A DNA stretch of 40,887 nt from Polaromonas sp. UBA4122 (lineage in GTDB: Bacteria > Pseudomonadota > Gammaproteobacteria > Burkholderiales > Burkholderiaceae_C), in contig DFWY01000053.1 of assembly GCA_002381615.1 (NCBI GenBank), positions 1-40,887 on the forward strand, written 5' to 3'. The notes under the pieces were generated by a model. It was not told the DNA's origin. It saw only the letters and a list, made by a program, of their open reading frames with translations, and ran no database searches. Position numbers and translations under genes: made by a program. Shown piece by piece: positions 7,533 through 16,763 of this stretch (position 1 is its first letter; every line of letters begins with the position of its first letter).

Positions 7533-10077
7533 CTTTCCAAAAGTCTTTACGGCACAGGCCGCGTGCCGCGCAATAGTCGCAGGCCTTGCCTTCGCCCAGC
7601 GCGGGCAGCGCGGCGCCCTGCGCAATACGCGCCATGTCGCTGAGGATGCTGTCGATCAACTCATCGCGCAGCTCCACGATGTCGGGCTGCCCGTAAGTGC
7701 GGGTGGGCTCCTTTTCGCCCAGATTGACATAAGCCGCGGCCAGCGTGTCGTCGGCCATCAGGGCGGCGTAAAACGCCAGCTGGGTGTCTTCCTGCCCGCC
7801 CTTGATGCGCTCTGCCGTGGTGGCGCGCGGCTCGGTTTTGTAGTCGATCAGCAGCGTGTGACCATTGGCATCGCGATCAATACGGTCCAGCTTGCCCACC
7901 AGCGTCAGTTCGCCCAAGGGCATTTCGCGCCAGGTTTCTGATGCGTCAAAACGGGCGCCTGTGGCTTCGTGACCGGCTAGCCACGCCAGATAGCCGTCGC
8001 GCACAGCGGCCCAAGCGGCGGCGAACGGCAGAAACTCGCTGTCGCTGTCGCTCAAGCCAAGCTCTTTCGTGGCTTCCTCTGCCGCTATATTAATCATAGC
8101 TACCCGCGCAGACAGATCGGGCGCAGGAGCCTCTTTTAGTGCCTCATGAAAGTGGCTCAACAGGCTGTGCAGCCAATTGCCAAAATCGCGCTTGCCGAGT
8201 TCGCTCTCCAGCTCTTCGGGCTCTTGCAGCTTGAGCTGGCGCAGCGCAAAAAAGCGGTAGGGGCAGCGACGCAAATCTTCATAGGCACTGGCCGACAGCT
8301 TGGTTACCGGCAAAGCCTCGCCGGTGGGCAAGGGATGCGGCGTGGGCTGGACGGCCACGGCGCGCCAGCTGCGGGGGTCGGGTGCCAAGGGGAGATCATT
8401 TGCCAGCAGCAGCTCCTGCACAAAACCACTGGGCATCAGGTGCTCGCCGGCCTCGCTGGTGCGCCACAGCAGATCGACATGCGGCAGCTGCAGGGCATAG
8501 TGCCAAGCCTGGCGGGCTGCGCTGGCGAGCGTTTCGCGCGAAGGCAGGCCGAGCAGCTCGCGCTGGCTGGGCGTCCAGGGGGCCGCAGGCTCGGGCGACA
8601 CCGGCAGGCGGATTTCGTCGCAACCGGGCAGCACGACGGCCTGCATGGGCCGCCCCAGCAATTGCTGCAGCGGCAAAATTACCACCTGCTCTGCCGGGGG
8701 ATGCCCGGGTGAGAATTTGCCGCCCTCCAGGGTCTGGTTGACCCAGCTCGTGAAGTCGTTGAGCTTCATGATGGGAGAAGTCTCAAACTCCACCTCGGCG
8801 CCTTCGTGTAGGCGCAGCACGTCCAGCACCGCCTGGCCGGCCTCATCGAGAGCCAGCGCCTCCCACTGCCCGGCTGACTGCAAGGCAGCGCGTAGATGGC
8901 GCAGCCACTCGGTCAGGGAACGGGCGCGGCTGAGTGTCTCGCGCAGGGCGTTCACTGGCACCGCCAGTGGCTGGGCGGCCGCGAAGGCAGGCAGCGGCGT
9001 ACTGGGCAGTTCGCGCCATGCGCGCACACCGGCTTTGCGCAGTTCGGTTTCAGCCGCAGTCACTGCGCCAGCAACAAACGCGGGTGCGTTTTTCAGCCAA
9101 TCCAGCACGGCGTCGGTTGATGCGTCCCACGACATGGCGCGCAGCAAACTCATCAGGCTGGCCGCAGCGCGTGTGGTGGACAGCTTCCAGCCGGTTTCAT
9201 CGCGCATGGCAATGCCGCGCTCCGCCAGCATGGCGCCGACGCGGCGCGTGAGCAGCCGGTCTTGCGCAATCAGCGCGACGGGACTGCGCCCTTGCGCCAA
9301 ATGCGCCAGCACGCAGGCGGCGGCCTGCTCGGCCTCGTCTTCTGCGTCCAGCGCGGCGTGCAGCGAGGGAAACACCGGTAATGGCAACTCCGCTGGCGAC
9401 GACGTGTAAAGGGGAATGGAGATCGACCGCTCGCCAAAATGCAGCTTGAGCGCCTCGGTCAGCGGCTCGGCCTGAAAGCCTTCCAGCACGGCAAACAGCG
9501 GTGCTCGAGCCTGAAAAAGACGGTCAGAAGGATAGGCGGAGGCCGCTGCCCAGGCGAGCGCAATGCGCGCCACTGCGGCCTCCAGCGCAAGGACGGGCGA
9601 ATCCAGGCCCACGCCCAGCGAGACCGCCAGGTGCTCGCTCCAGGCCTGACGCGCGGCGGGCAACACCGCCGCAGCCACCCGGCCCAGGCTCCACGCCGCC
9701 TCGACCAGTCGCCCGGCCAGAGCGTCCTGCTGACTCGCCAGGCCCGCCCGCACCAGCAGCGAAGCGGCCGTCAGCATGTCCACAGCCACATCCATACGCA
9801 AATCGTCACCCGAAGGCGTAAACAGCCCCAGCGTACCGCCCAGGCTGCTGGCCCAGTTCATGGTGGTTTCAAAACGCGGAACAAAAAACGTGCCGCCTGC
9901 TTGTGCGGCCCAGGCATGGCGCGCCTGCTGGATCAGTTGGGCATAGGGCAGCAGCACCACGGCCTCGGCTGGGTGTATGCCCTGCGCCTTCAGGGCATTG
10001 GCCAATTTGCCCACGGCCTGCTGCCAGCAAGGGGTGGAAAGGGTTGCCGCAGTGTCAGCGGTGTCGGGAAGCGGCAT
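7528..10077 (-). CDS. addB: PD-(D/E)XK exonuclease, AddB-like
   Basis: This is the second subunit of an AddAB-type resection enzyme, 849 residues from the ATG at 10077. The C-terminal nuclease is clear: KLDRIDRDANGHTLLIDYKTE near 735-750 and the following QLAFY motif. Four cysteines are placed as in iron-sulphur-stapled AddB nucleases: one in RRCPYRFF near 604 and three in CDYCAARGLC near 834. The N-terminal half resembles an inactivated helicase, and I see no Walker A motif. An upstream in-frame GTG at 10119 would add 14 residues. The ATG is preferred, although neither start has an obvious Shine-Dalgarno. It is divergent from trxA. Confidence 0.82.
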   Translation of the reverse strand: MPLPDTADTAATLSTPCWQQAVGKLANALKAQGIHPAEAVVLLPYAQLIQQARHAWAAQAGGTFFVPRFETTMNWASSLGGTLGLFTPSGDDLRMDVAVDMLTAASLLVRAGLASQQDALAGRLVEAAWSLGRVAAAVLPAARQAWSEHLAVSLGVGLDSPVLALEAAVARIALAWAAASAYPSDRLFQARAPLFAVLEGFQAEPLTEALKLHFGERSISIPLYTSSPAELPLPVFPSLHAALDAEDEAEQAAACVLAHLAQGRSPVALIAQDRLLTRRVGAMLAERGIAMRDETGWKLSTTRAAASLMSLLRAMSWDASTDAVLDWLKNAPAFVAGAVTAAETELRKAGVRAWRELPSTPLPAFAAAQPLAVPVNALRETLSRARSLTEWLRHLRAALQSAGQWEALALDEAGQAVLDVLRLHEGAEVEFETSPIMKLNDFTSWVNQTLEGGKFSPGHPPAEQVVILPLQQLLGRPMQAVVLPGCDEIRLPVSPEPAAPWTPSQRELLGLPSRETLASAARQAWHYALQLPHVDLLWRTSEAGEHLMPSGFVQELLLANDLPLAPDPRSWRAVAVQPTPHPLPTGEALPVTKLSASAYEDLRRCPYRFFALRQLKLQEPEELESELGKRDFGNWLHSLLSHFHEALKEAPAPDLSARVAMINIAAEEATKELGLSDSDSEFLPFAAAWAAVRDGYLAWLAGHEATGARFDASETWREMPLGELTLVGKLDRIDRDANGHTLLIDYKTEPRATTAERIKGGQEDTQLAFYAALMADDTLAAAYVNLGEKEPTRTYGQPDIVELRDELIDSILSDMARIAQGAALPALGEGKACDYCAARGLCRKDFWKA

Positions 10078-10250
10078 GGAGGAGGTTCTGCAAAGGGTAA
10101 CAAAAGGGGGGTGGCACACGGACTCGGAGGCTAACTATCAGGACGATAGCCGCTGCTCAACCGACACCGTCACTTGCTTTCTGCCACAATGACAACGACT
10201 TTAGCCCTGTCCCGTAGCGTAACCATCGTAATTAGACCCAAGGAGCCGTC

Positions 10251-10583
10251 ATGGCGAGCGAACTGATCAAACATACCACCGATGCCACTTTTGAAGCCGA
10301 TGTGCTGAAATCATCACAACCTGTGCTGGTGGATTACTGGGCTGAGTGGTGCGGTCCCTGCAAAATGATCGCCCCCCTTCTCGAAGAAGTGGCTACCAGC
10401 TATGCGGGCAAGCTGCAAATTGCAAAAATGAATGTGGACGAAAACCGCGAGATTCCTGCCAAATTCGGCATTCGCGGTATTCCCACCCTGATGCTGTTCA
10501 AGGATGGCCAGATGGCTGCCACCAAAGTGGGCGCCATGAGCAAGGCGCAGTTGACCGCGTTTATCGACCAGCAACTGGCCTGA
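10251..10583 (+). CDS. trxA: Thioredoxin 1
   Basis: This 110-residue cytoplasmic thioredoxin carries the redox centre WCGPC at residues 33-37, preceded by VDYWAE, and the cis-proline loop [15 protein letters not shown] near 72-86. It reduces disulphides in ribonucleotide reductase, PAPS reductase and other targets and is recycled by thioredoxin reductase. AAGGAGCCGTC just before the ATG provides a good ribosome binding site. The trxA-rho order is common in Burkholderiales, and rho follows 271 bases downstream on the same strand. Confidence 0.96.
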   Translation: MASELIKHTTDATFEADVLKSSQPVLVDYWAEWCGPCKMIAPLLEEVATSYAGKLQIAKMNVDENREIPAKFGIRGIPTLMLFKDGQMAATKVGAMSKAQLTAFIDQQLA

Positions 10584-10737
10584 ACGCTTTTGCACTGGAA
10601 AGCAAACAAGGCCCCTGCGGTTTCCTTTCCAGAGCAAGCCTCCGCTTCGTTGAGCCCGCGCCCCGGGCACCTGCCGGGCGCGCATCAAAATGCTCCCTGA
10701 TTTCTCCCCTGAATTTCCTGTCATAATGAGCCTTATT

Positions 10738-10764
10738 CGCCAGCTGACTGTTGTCGGCTGGTTC
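10738..10764 (+). promoter_or_regulatory. Hairpin in the rho leader
   Basis: CCAGCTGAC, TGTT, GTCGGCTGG can form a 9-pair stem (one G-T pair) with a 4-base loop. It lies about 95 bases before the rho start, with a CATAAT hexamer just upstream at about 10723-10728 as a possible -10. Rho is autoregulated through its leader in other bacteria. A role for this hairpin is inferred. Confidence 0.4.
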
Positions 10765-10854
10765 GAGTTCCCGGTTTGTAAGCCTTCCTTCTCTGCGGCT
10801 TCTTTTCAAACCTCCCCCCGTTTTTTTTAAATGAACTCCGCAAGGAGTAATTCC

Positions 10855-12117
10855 ATGCACTTAAACGAACTCAAGGCACTGCACGTGTCTGAAGTCCTCA
10901 AGCAGGCCGAAGCTCTTGAGATCGAAAACGTTGGCCGTATGCGCAAGCAGGAGCTGATGTTTGCCATTATCAAAAAGCGGGCAAAAACAGGCGAAACCAT
11001 TGTGGCCGACGGCGTGCTGGAAGTGCTGCCAGACGGTTTTGGTTTTCTGCGTGCGCCCGATTCCAGCTACACCGCCAGCACCGACGACATCTACATCAGC
11101 CCCAGCCAGATCCGCCGCTTCAATCTGCATACGGGTGACATGATTGAAGGTGAGGTACGCACCCCCAAAGATGGCGAGCGCTACTTTGCACTGAACAAGC
11201 TCGACAAAATCAACGACGGCCCCCCCGAAGACAACAAGCACAAGGTCATGTTCGAGAACTTGACGCCACTGTTTCCCAGGGAGCAGTTCAAGCTTGAGCG
11301 CGACATCAAGGGTGAAGAGAACCTCACCAGCCGCATCATCGACATCGTTGCGCCCATCGGCAAAGGCCAGCGCGCCCTGCTGGTGGCACCGCCCAAATCC
11401 GGCAAGACCGTGATGATGCAGAACATCGCCCACGCCATCACCGCCAACTACCCCGAAGTGGTCATGATGGTGCTGCTGGTGGACGAGCGCCCTGAAGAGG
11501 TCACCGAGATGCAGCGTAGCGTGCGCGGCGAGGTGATTTCATCGACGTTTGACGAGCCTGCCGCACGTCACGTGCATGTGGCCGAAATGGTGATTGAGCG
11601 CGCCAAGCGCCTGGTCGAACTCGGGAAGGATGTCGTCATTTTGCTGGACTCCATCACCCGCCTGGCGCGCGCCTACAACAACGTGCTGCCCTCCTCGGGC
11701 AAGGTGCTGACCGGTGGCGTGGATGCCAACGCGTTGCAGCGTCCCAAGCGCTTTTTCGGCGCAGCCCGCAACATCGAAGAAGGTGGCAGCCTGACCATCA
11801 TCGGCACCGCGCTGGTCGATACCGGCAGCCGCATGGACGAGGTGATCTTTGAGGAGTTCAAGGGTACCGGCAACTGCGAAATTCACCTGGACCGTCGTCT
11901 GTACGAAAAACGCGTGTTCCCGGCCATCCACCTCAACCGCAGTGGCACCCGCAAGGAAGAACTCCTTCTGGCTCCAGAAATCCTTCAAAAATCGCGTATC
12001 TTGCGTCAGTTCATGTACAACATGGACGAAATCGAGTCCATGGAACTCATGCTGAAAAACATGAAGGCGACCAAAAATAACCACGAATTTTTCGACATGA
12101 TGCGCCGGGGGGGTTAA
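10855..12117 (+). CDS. rho: Transcription termination factor Rho
   Basis: This 420-residue hexameric RNA helicase ends factor-dependent transcripts. It has the N-terminal Rho domain ([17 protein letters not shown]), the cold-shock RNA-binding fold with DGFGFLR, and Walker [10 protein letters not shown]. The Q-loop/R-loop region [14 protein letters not shown] is followed by Walker [16 protein letters not shown] and [23 protein letters not shown]. The start is set by AAGGAG at 10842-10847 with 7 bases to ATG at 10855. An earlier in-frame ATG at 10831 would add MNSARSNS and has no such site. The length equals the E. coli protein to within a residue. A long leader (about 270 bases) precedes it. 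Confidence 0.97.
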   Translation: MHLNELKALHVSEVLKQAEALEIENVGRMRKQELMFAIIKKRAKTGETIVADGVLEVLPDGFGFLRAPDSSYTASTDDIYISPSQIRRFNLHTGDMIEGEVRTPKDGERYFALNKLDKINDGPPEDNKHKVMFENLTPLFPREQFKLERDIKGEENLTSRIIDIVAPIGKGQRALLVAPPKSGKTVMMQNIAHAITANYPEVVMMVLLVDERPEEVTEMQRSVRGEVISSTFDEPAARHVHVAEMVIERAKRLVELGKDVVILLDSITRLARAYNNVLPSSGKVLTGGVDANALQRPKRFFGAARNIEEGGSLTIIGTALVDTGSRMDEVIFEEFKGTGNCEIHLDRRLYEKRVFPAIHLNRSGTRKEELLLAPEILQKSRILRQFMYNMDEIESMELMLKNMKATKNNHEFFDMMRRGG

Positions 12118-12189
12118 TCCAGCCCCCTTCTCCGAAGAAAAGCCCCTGGGTCATGGCGAGCATGACTAAAGCCGAAGGCGTTTTTCGCC

Positions 12190-12262
12190 AGGCCGCCCCA
12201 AGAAAAACATGGCTCCCCCTGGGGGGCAGCGCAGTACATGGAAGTGGCAAGCGTGGGGAGCC
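12190..12262 (+). repeat. Dispersed repeat family B, copy 2 (between rho and rpmE2)
   Basis: GGCCGCCCCAAG, then GGCTCCCCCTGGGGGGCAGC, then GGAAGTGGC and GCGTGGGGAGCC. Block order and spacing match copy 1 at 7458-7532. The CCCCC..GGGGG hairpin lies about 90 bases after the rho stop. It could help end the rho transcript, although no T-tract follows. Confidence 0.6.
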
Positions 12263-12346
12263 ACTTCCATGTGATAATTGAAAGCTTCACGGAAAGTGCC
12301 TGGAACTGGTCTGGGTGGCTACCGAAACGATGAAAAAGGAAAGATT

Positions 12347-12646
12347 ATGAAAGAAGGCATTCACCCCAACTACCGCGAAGTTTGCTTCGTTGACCTGTCC
12401 AACAACTTCAAGTTTGTGACCCGCTCCTGCGTGAACACCAAAGAAATGGTAAAAATGGACGATGGCCGCGAGCTACCCCTGTACAAGCTCGATACGTCCA
12501 GCGAATCGCACCCCTTCTACACCGGTACGCAAAAATCCGTGGACAACATGGGTGGCCGTGTCGAGAGATTCCGCAACCGCTTTGGCAAAACCGCCGCAAA
12601 AGAAGCAGCACCCGAATCAGCTCCCGAAGTCGAAGCTGCCAAGTAA
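12347..12646 (+). CDS. rpmE2: Ribosomal protein L31 type B
   Basis: This 99-residue large-subunit protein begins MKEGIHPNYREVCFVDLSNNFKF and has the block SHPFYTGTQKSVDNMGGRVERFRNRFG that marks L31. It lacks the zinc-binding CxxC pairs, which makes it the zinc-independent type B paralogue. The tail is extended and rich in Ala and Glu. The ATG at 12347 is preferred over an upstream in-frame start at 12278 because it matches the family N-terminus and follows GAAAGATT. It sits downstream of rho and ends in a strong terminator. Confidence 0.95.
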   Translation: MKEGIHPNYREVCFVDLSNNFKFVTRSCVNTKEMVKMDDGRELPLYKLDTSSESHPFYTGTQKSVDNMGGRVERFRNRFGKTAAKEAAPESAPEVEAAK

Positions 12647-12675
12647 GCTGCAAAAAACGCTTTTGCCAGCCTGCA

Positions 12676-12708
12676 AAAAGCAGCCTGAATTTCAGGCTGC
12701 TTTTTTTT
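12676..12708 (+). terminator. Intrinsic terminator after rpmE2
   Basis: GCAGCCTGAA and TTCAGGCTGC form a perfect 10-pair stem around one base, followed by eight T residues. A-rich sequence on the other side lets it work in both directions. It lies 30 bases past the rpmE2 stop. Confidence 0.92.
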
Positions 12709-12792
12709 CGACTAAAACTGCTACAGACTGAAGCAGGAGTCGCCATTCAGCTTCCCATCAGACGCAGCCTCTTTCCTGATCATCAAGCCATT

Positions 12793-14556
12793 TTGAACAA
12801 ACCTTCTCCCGCCATCATTGCCCAGTCTGCCGTCCGCCGCCTGCCGCGGTTTGCGCTGCTGCTATTTTGCCTAGCCTATATCTTGCCGGGCTTCCTGGGG
12901 CGTGGGCCCTGGAAAAACGAAGACATCGCGGCATTTGGCGTCATGCGCGAGCTGACCTCCTCCGCTGCCAATTGGCTACAGCCTCAGCTGCTGGGTCAGG
13001 CCAACGGATTTGAAGCACTCGTGCCCTATTGGCTGGGTGCCATCGCCATCAAATGCCTGCCTTTTTTGGACCCCGCCTTTGCCGTGCGCATTCCGTTTGT
13101 CCTGCTCCTGGCGCTGACACTGCTCACCACCTGGTACGCCGTTTATTACCTGGCCCGCAGCCCGCAAGCCCAGCCCGTGGCCTTTGCGTTTGGTGGAGAA
13201 GCCAGCCCGGTGGACTACGCCCGGGCGATTGCCGATGCCGGTTTGCTGGCGCTCATTGCCAGCCTGGGCCTGGCGCAGCTGTCTCATGAAACCACTCCTG
13301 CGCTGGCACAGTTGGGCTTTACGGCCCTGGTGTTCTACGCCATGGCGGCCAGCCCGTACCGCCGAGCGACCCAAATTGTAGGCCCTGCGCTGGGTTTGTT
13401 GGCCGGCCTCGCAGGGCTCGCCCTGAGTGGCGCGCCCACACTGGCTCTGTTGCTGGGCGTGGGCGGAGCGGTCGTGGAATGGACCCATATGCGTTGGGGA
13501 AACAACCGGGCCGATGCTGCCAGCAAACAGCAATCCTGGCAGTGGGTGTTGCTTATCGCTGGCGTCACGCTGCTGGTCTCATCGCTCGCCTATGGCCTGA
13601 ACTTGTGGCGCTGGCGAATTCAGTTGCCGGGTGCCGACGGTCAGTCGTCCTGGAACGAATGGCGTAGCCTGGGGCGCTTGCTGCTGTGGTTTACCTGGCC
13701 GGCGTGGCCCCTTGCCCTATGGACGCTCTGGCGCTGGCGCAGGCAACTGGCGAGCCGTCACGTGGCCCTGCCGCTCTGGTTTGTAGGAATAGCCGTTGGA
13801 GCCACGCTGACCACCACAGCGTCTGACCGCAGCCTGCTGCTGAGCCTGCCGCCACTGGCCGCGCTGGCCGCATTTGCCCTGCCAACGCTCAAGCGCAGCG
13901 TGGCCTCGCTGATTGACTGGTTCACCCTGCTCTTTTTCACCGGCTGCGCCATCATCATCTGGGTCGTCTGGATTGCCATGCAAACCGGTGTGCCCCGTCA
14001 ACCCGCAGCCAATGTCGCCAGGCTGGCGCCTGGCTTTGAACCCAGCTTTTCGTGGCTCACCTTTTTGGTGGCAGTGGCAGCCACCCTGGCGTGGACCTGG
14101 CTCGTTAAATGGCGGGCCGGCGCACAGCGCGCAGCCATCTGGAAATCGCTGGTTCTGCCCGCTGGCGGCGCCACGCTGTGCTGGTTGCTGCTGATGACGC
14201 TCTGGCTACCCTTGCTCGACTATGCGCGCAGCTTGGCGCCCTTGTCGCGCCAGATTGCGAGCCTGGTTGATAAAAATGCCTGTGTCGAAATCTACGGTGT
14301 GGATAGCGCCCAGGCTGCAGCCCTGCAATACCACGGCCAGCTCGAACTGCGCCAGGCCACCGTGCAGGCCAGTTGCCCTTACCTGATCGTTGATGTCAAT
14401 GCCCAGTCAAGCCTCAGCAGTACCGTAAATTTGCCGGATTGGGCTTTTCAGGCCACCGTGCGCAGGCCCACAGACAACAATGAAAATGTGCGGGTGTTCA
14501 AACGGGTGAGTATTGACAGCCAGGCCAAGACGGCGACCGCCCCGCGACGTCCATGA
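12793..14556 (+). CDS. Polytopic membrane protein, glycosyltransferase 39/83-like
   Basis: This 587-residue inner-membrane protein has roughly 10-12 hydrophobic segments and a C-terminal periplasmic-type domain (about 480-570). An Arg-rich N-terminus leads into a first membrane span, and the conserved-looking loop GRGPWKNEDIAAFGVMREL at about 36-55 resembles the first periplasmic loop with acidic residues in ArnT/PMT-type (GT39/GT83) lipid-linked sugar transferases. The start is TTG at 12793. No substrate can be named. The stop overlaps a vestigial ATG of the decayed MATE gene (ATGA at 14553-14556), indicating that the two were once translationally coupled. Confidence 0.7.
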   Translation: MNKPSPAIIAQSAVRRLPRFALLLFCLAYILPGFLGRGPWKNEDIAAFGVMRELTSSAANWLQPQLLGQANGFEALVPYWLGAIAIKCLPFLDPAFAVRIPFVLLLALTLLTTWYAVYYLARSPQAQPVAFAFGGEASPVDYARAIADAGLLALIASLGLAQLSHETTPALAQLGFTALVFYAMAASPYRRATQIVGPALGLLAGLAGLALSGAPTLALLLGVGGAVVEWTHMRWGNNRADAASKQQSWQWVLLIAGVTLLVSSLAYGLNLWRWRIQLPGADGQSSWNEWRSLGRLLLWFTWPAWPLALWTLWRWRRQLASRHVALPLWFVGIAVGATLTTTASDRSLLLSLPPLAALAAFALPTLKRSVASLIDWFTLLFFTGCAIIIWVVWIAMQTGVPRQPAANVARLAPGFEPSFSWLTFLVAVAATLAWTWLVKWRAGAQRAAIWKSLVLPAGGATLCWLLLMTLWLPLLDYARSLAPLSRQIASLVDKNACVEIYGVDSAQAAALQYHGQLELRQATVQASCPYLIVDVNAQSSLSSTVNLPDWAFQATVRRPTDNNENVRVFKRVSIDSQAKTATAPRRP

Positions 14557-15423
14557 CGTGAACTCAAAGTCATCAGCCACCATGCGGGCACCATTCTGGT
14601 GGGCCAGCTGGCCGTCAAGGCGTTCGGAGTCGCCGAAACCCTGATTGCAGGGCGTTATAGCAACGCTGCACTGGCAGCGCTGTCCGTGGGTTCAGCCCTT
14701 TACGTCAGCGTCTATGTCGGGCTGATGGGCATTGTGCAGGCCTTGCTCCCTATCTGGGCCGAGATGCTGGGCGGACGCTCGTTGCGGCAAAGCCTCTACC
14801 TGTGCGGCTTTATCACCGTAGCGGGCATGGCCGCCCTGCTATTTCCGGGTCGGCTGCTTCGCTGGGCGCAGGTGCCCGAGTTCATGCGAGATGAGGTACA
14901 TCGCTACCTGAGCATGCTGGCGTTTGCGTTTGCCCCTCCCTTGCTATTCCGGGTCTATAGCACGTTCAACCAGTCTTTGGGGAAACCGCGTCTGGTGACG
15001 TGGCTTCAGGTCGTTGCCCTGGCTGTAAAAATCCCGCTTTCAATCTAGCTGGTGGCCGGCGGCGACGGCGTCGACCCCATGGGTGCCGCCAGCTGTGCCG
15101 AGGCTACGTTGGTGGTTAACTATATATGCTGTGCTGATACTGGCCGTGGTGATGGTGCTGCTGCTGACACAAGATCTTTACGAACCCTTTTGCATCTGGC
15201 GGCCCATGAAGCGGCCCGACTGGTTACAGTTAGGCACTTTTGCCAGGCTGGGTATCCCGGTCGGGCTGGCTTATCTGCTACCAGTTGGCTTATGAGGGCG
15301 TTGCGGGCCGGGGCCGCCAGCACCATTGCTATCGGTCTGGTAGCGACATGCCTTTTGGGCTTGTTGTGGTACGCAGTCCAGCAAAGCGAACGGACGAGCG
15401 CCCGCAAGATTCAAGCAGCCTGA
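14553..15423 (+). pseudogene. Decayed MATE-family multidrug/Na+ exporter
   Basis: Fragments in several frames together read as a MATE exporter. They run from ELKVISHHAGTILVGQLAVKAFGVAETLIAGRYSNAALAALSVGSALYVSVY through VALAVKIPLSI. The lesions are: an apparent one-base insertion at 14557 (removing it gives ATGAGTGAACTC, M-S-E-L); an in-frame TAG at 15046-15048 where Trp is expected; a frameshift in a TA-run at about 15121-15127; a probable internal deletion near 15285; and loss of the C-terminal third. The last readable piece, ATSWLMRALRAGAASTIAIGLVATCLLGLLWYAV, ends against phoR. A functional product is not credible. Confidence 0.85.
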
Positions 15424-16763
15424 AGCCGACGAACGCGTGCTGCCGGAAAGATGATTGAAAAGCACGAGCCATGCCCCGGCTGGCTCTCAATGTGCAATTC
15501 GGCGCCGTGACGCTGGGCTACGTGCTTCACGATGGCAAGGCCTAGCCCCGTTCCGCCTGTCTCGCGTGAGCGGCTGCGGTCAACCCGGTAAAACCGCTCG
15601 GTCAGGCGCGGCAGGTGCTCAGGTGCAATGCCCGGACCCGTGTCCTTGACTTTGAATTCGCCGCGTCCATCCTCCAGCAGTGTCCAGCTGACGCGGACCA
15701 GGCCACCCTCAGGCGTGTAACGCACCGCGTTGGTTACAAGGTTGGACATGGCACTGTAAAGCTCGGTTTGTATACCTGAGATCTCACAAGGGGGACCGGG
15801 TTCAAACTCCAGTTGATGCCCTTGCGGCGCAATCAGCACAGACAAGGCCCTAGCCTCCTGCTCGCATTGGGCAAACAGCGCGCTGGTGGTCATCCAGTCA
15901 TTGGCGCCCGGGAACGGGCTGCCTTCCAGACGGGACAGGGTCAGCAAGTCGCTCACCAGTGTCTGCATGCGCTGGGACTGCTGCGCCATCAGGGCCAGAT
16001 AACGGCTCCGTTCAGCCTCCTTCAGAGGCAGGGTTTGCAGAGTTTCAATGAAGCCGGACACGACAGTCAGCGGCGTGCGGATTTCATGCGACACATTGGC
16101 CACAAAATCCCGGCGCATGGCTTCCGCAAGCTCGACGGCGGTGATGTCGCGCGACAGCAGCAGTTTGCGGTCTTTGCCATACCCATGCACATGCACCGAC
16201 AATTTGAGGGGTCGTGCCGGCGTGCTGAAGTTGCCGGGAATCACCACGTCGTGCGAAAAATCGCCCGAGGCCATATAAGCATTGAAGGCCGGCTCGCGGA
16301 CCAAATTGCCAATGTGCTGCATCACATCGCGCTGGGCATCAAACCCGAAATGCTGCGTCGCCATCTGGTTGCACCACTCAATGCGCCCCTGTGCATCAAG
16401 CAGAACCACCCCACTCGGAGAGGCCTGCATGGCTGCCAAAAACTCGTCGAGGCGTGCCTGGCTTTCCCGGTACTGCTGATCGCGGTTCTTCAGCAGCCTG
16501 CGGGTTCGGTCGACAACCTCGCCCCACACACCAGGTAAGCCGGGCGGGCTGGCATCCGTGCTGGCCAGGTCGGCCGGCGTTTCCTTGCTTTGTTCGGTGC
16601 GCAGCCACCTGAGGAGCCGCCCCACGTAGAGGCTGTCAAGCACCAGCCAGACGAAAGCCCCCAGTAGCAACCCAAGCCCGAGGCCGTCTTTCGCTGCTGC
16701 CCACCACCCCAAGCCGCCGCCGGCAAACAGGCAGGCAGCAAAAATGATCCACCGATTGATCAT
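15411..16763 (-). CDS. phoR: Phosphate regulon sensor histidine kinase PhoR
   Basis: This 450-residue membrane kinase senses phosphate status through the Pst/PhoU complex and phosphorylates PhoB. Two N-terminal membrane spans (about residues 5-50) are followed by a PAS domain (about 105-200, FLAAMQASPSGVVLLDAQGRIEWCN). Next is the dimerisation domain with the phosphoacceptor His in VSHEIRTPLTVVSGF (about 226), then the ATPase with NLVTNAVRYTPEGG, DTGPGIAPEHL and GGTGLGLAIVKH. It overlaps phoB by 4 bases and is the last gene of pstSCAB-phoU-phoB-phoR. Its 3' end abuts the convergent MATE pseudogene. Confidence 0.95.
   Translation of the reverse strand: MINRWIIFAACLFAGGGLGWWAAAKDGLGLGLLLGAFVWLVLDSLYVGRLLRWLRTEQSKETPADLASTDASPPGLPGVWGEVVDRTRRLLKNRDQQYRESQARLDEFLAAMQASPSGVVLLDAQGRIEWCNQMATQHFGFDAQRDVMQHIGNLVREPAFNAYMASGDFSHDVVIPGNFSTPARPLKLSVHVHGYGKDRKLLLSRDITAVELAEAMRRDFVANVSHEIRTPLTVVSGFIETLQTLPLKEAERSRYLALMAQQSQRMQTLVSDLLTLSRLEGSPFPGANDWMTTSALFAQCEQEARALSVLIAPQGHQLEFEPGPPCEISGIQTELYSAMSNLVTNAVRYTPEGGLVRVSWTLLEDGRGEFKVKDTGPGIAPEHLPRLTERFYRVDRSRSRETGGTGLGLAIVKHVAQRHGAELHIESQPGHGSCFSIIFPAARVRRLQAA

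Noticed and set aside
9439-10134. Long plus-strand open frame (231 codons) opposite the addB-like gene
   Set aside because: It lies wholly antisense to a gene with clear nuclease motifs, is rich in Gln, Arg and His as expected from antisense GC-rich codons, and shows no domain.
10820-10832. T-run before rho as an intrinsic terminator for trxA
   Set aside because: The eight T residues follow a C-rich stretch with no complementary G-rich arm nearby, so no terminator hairpin forms.
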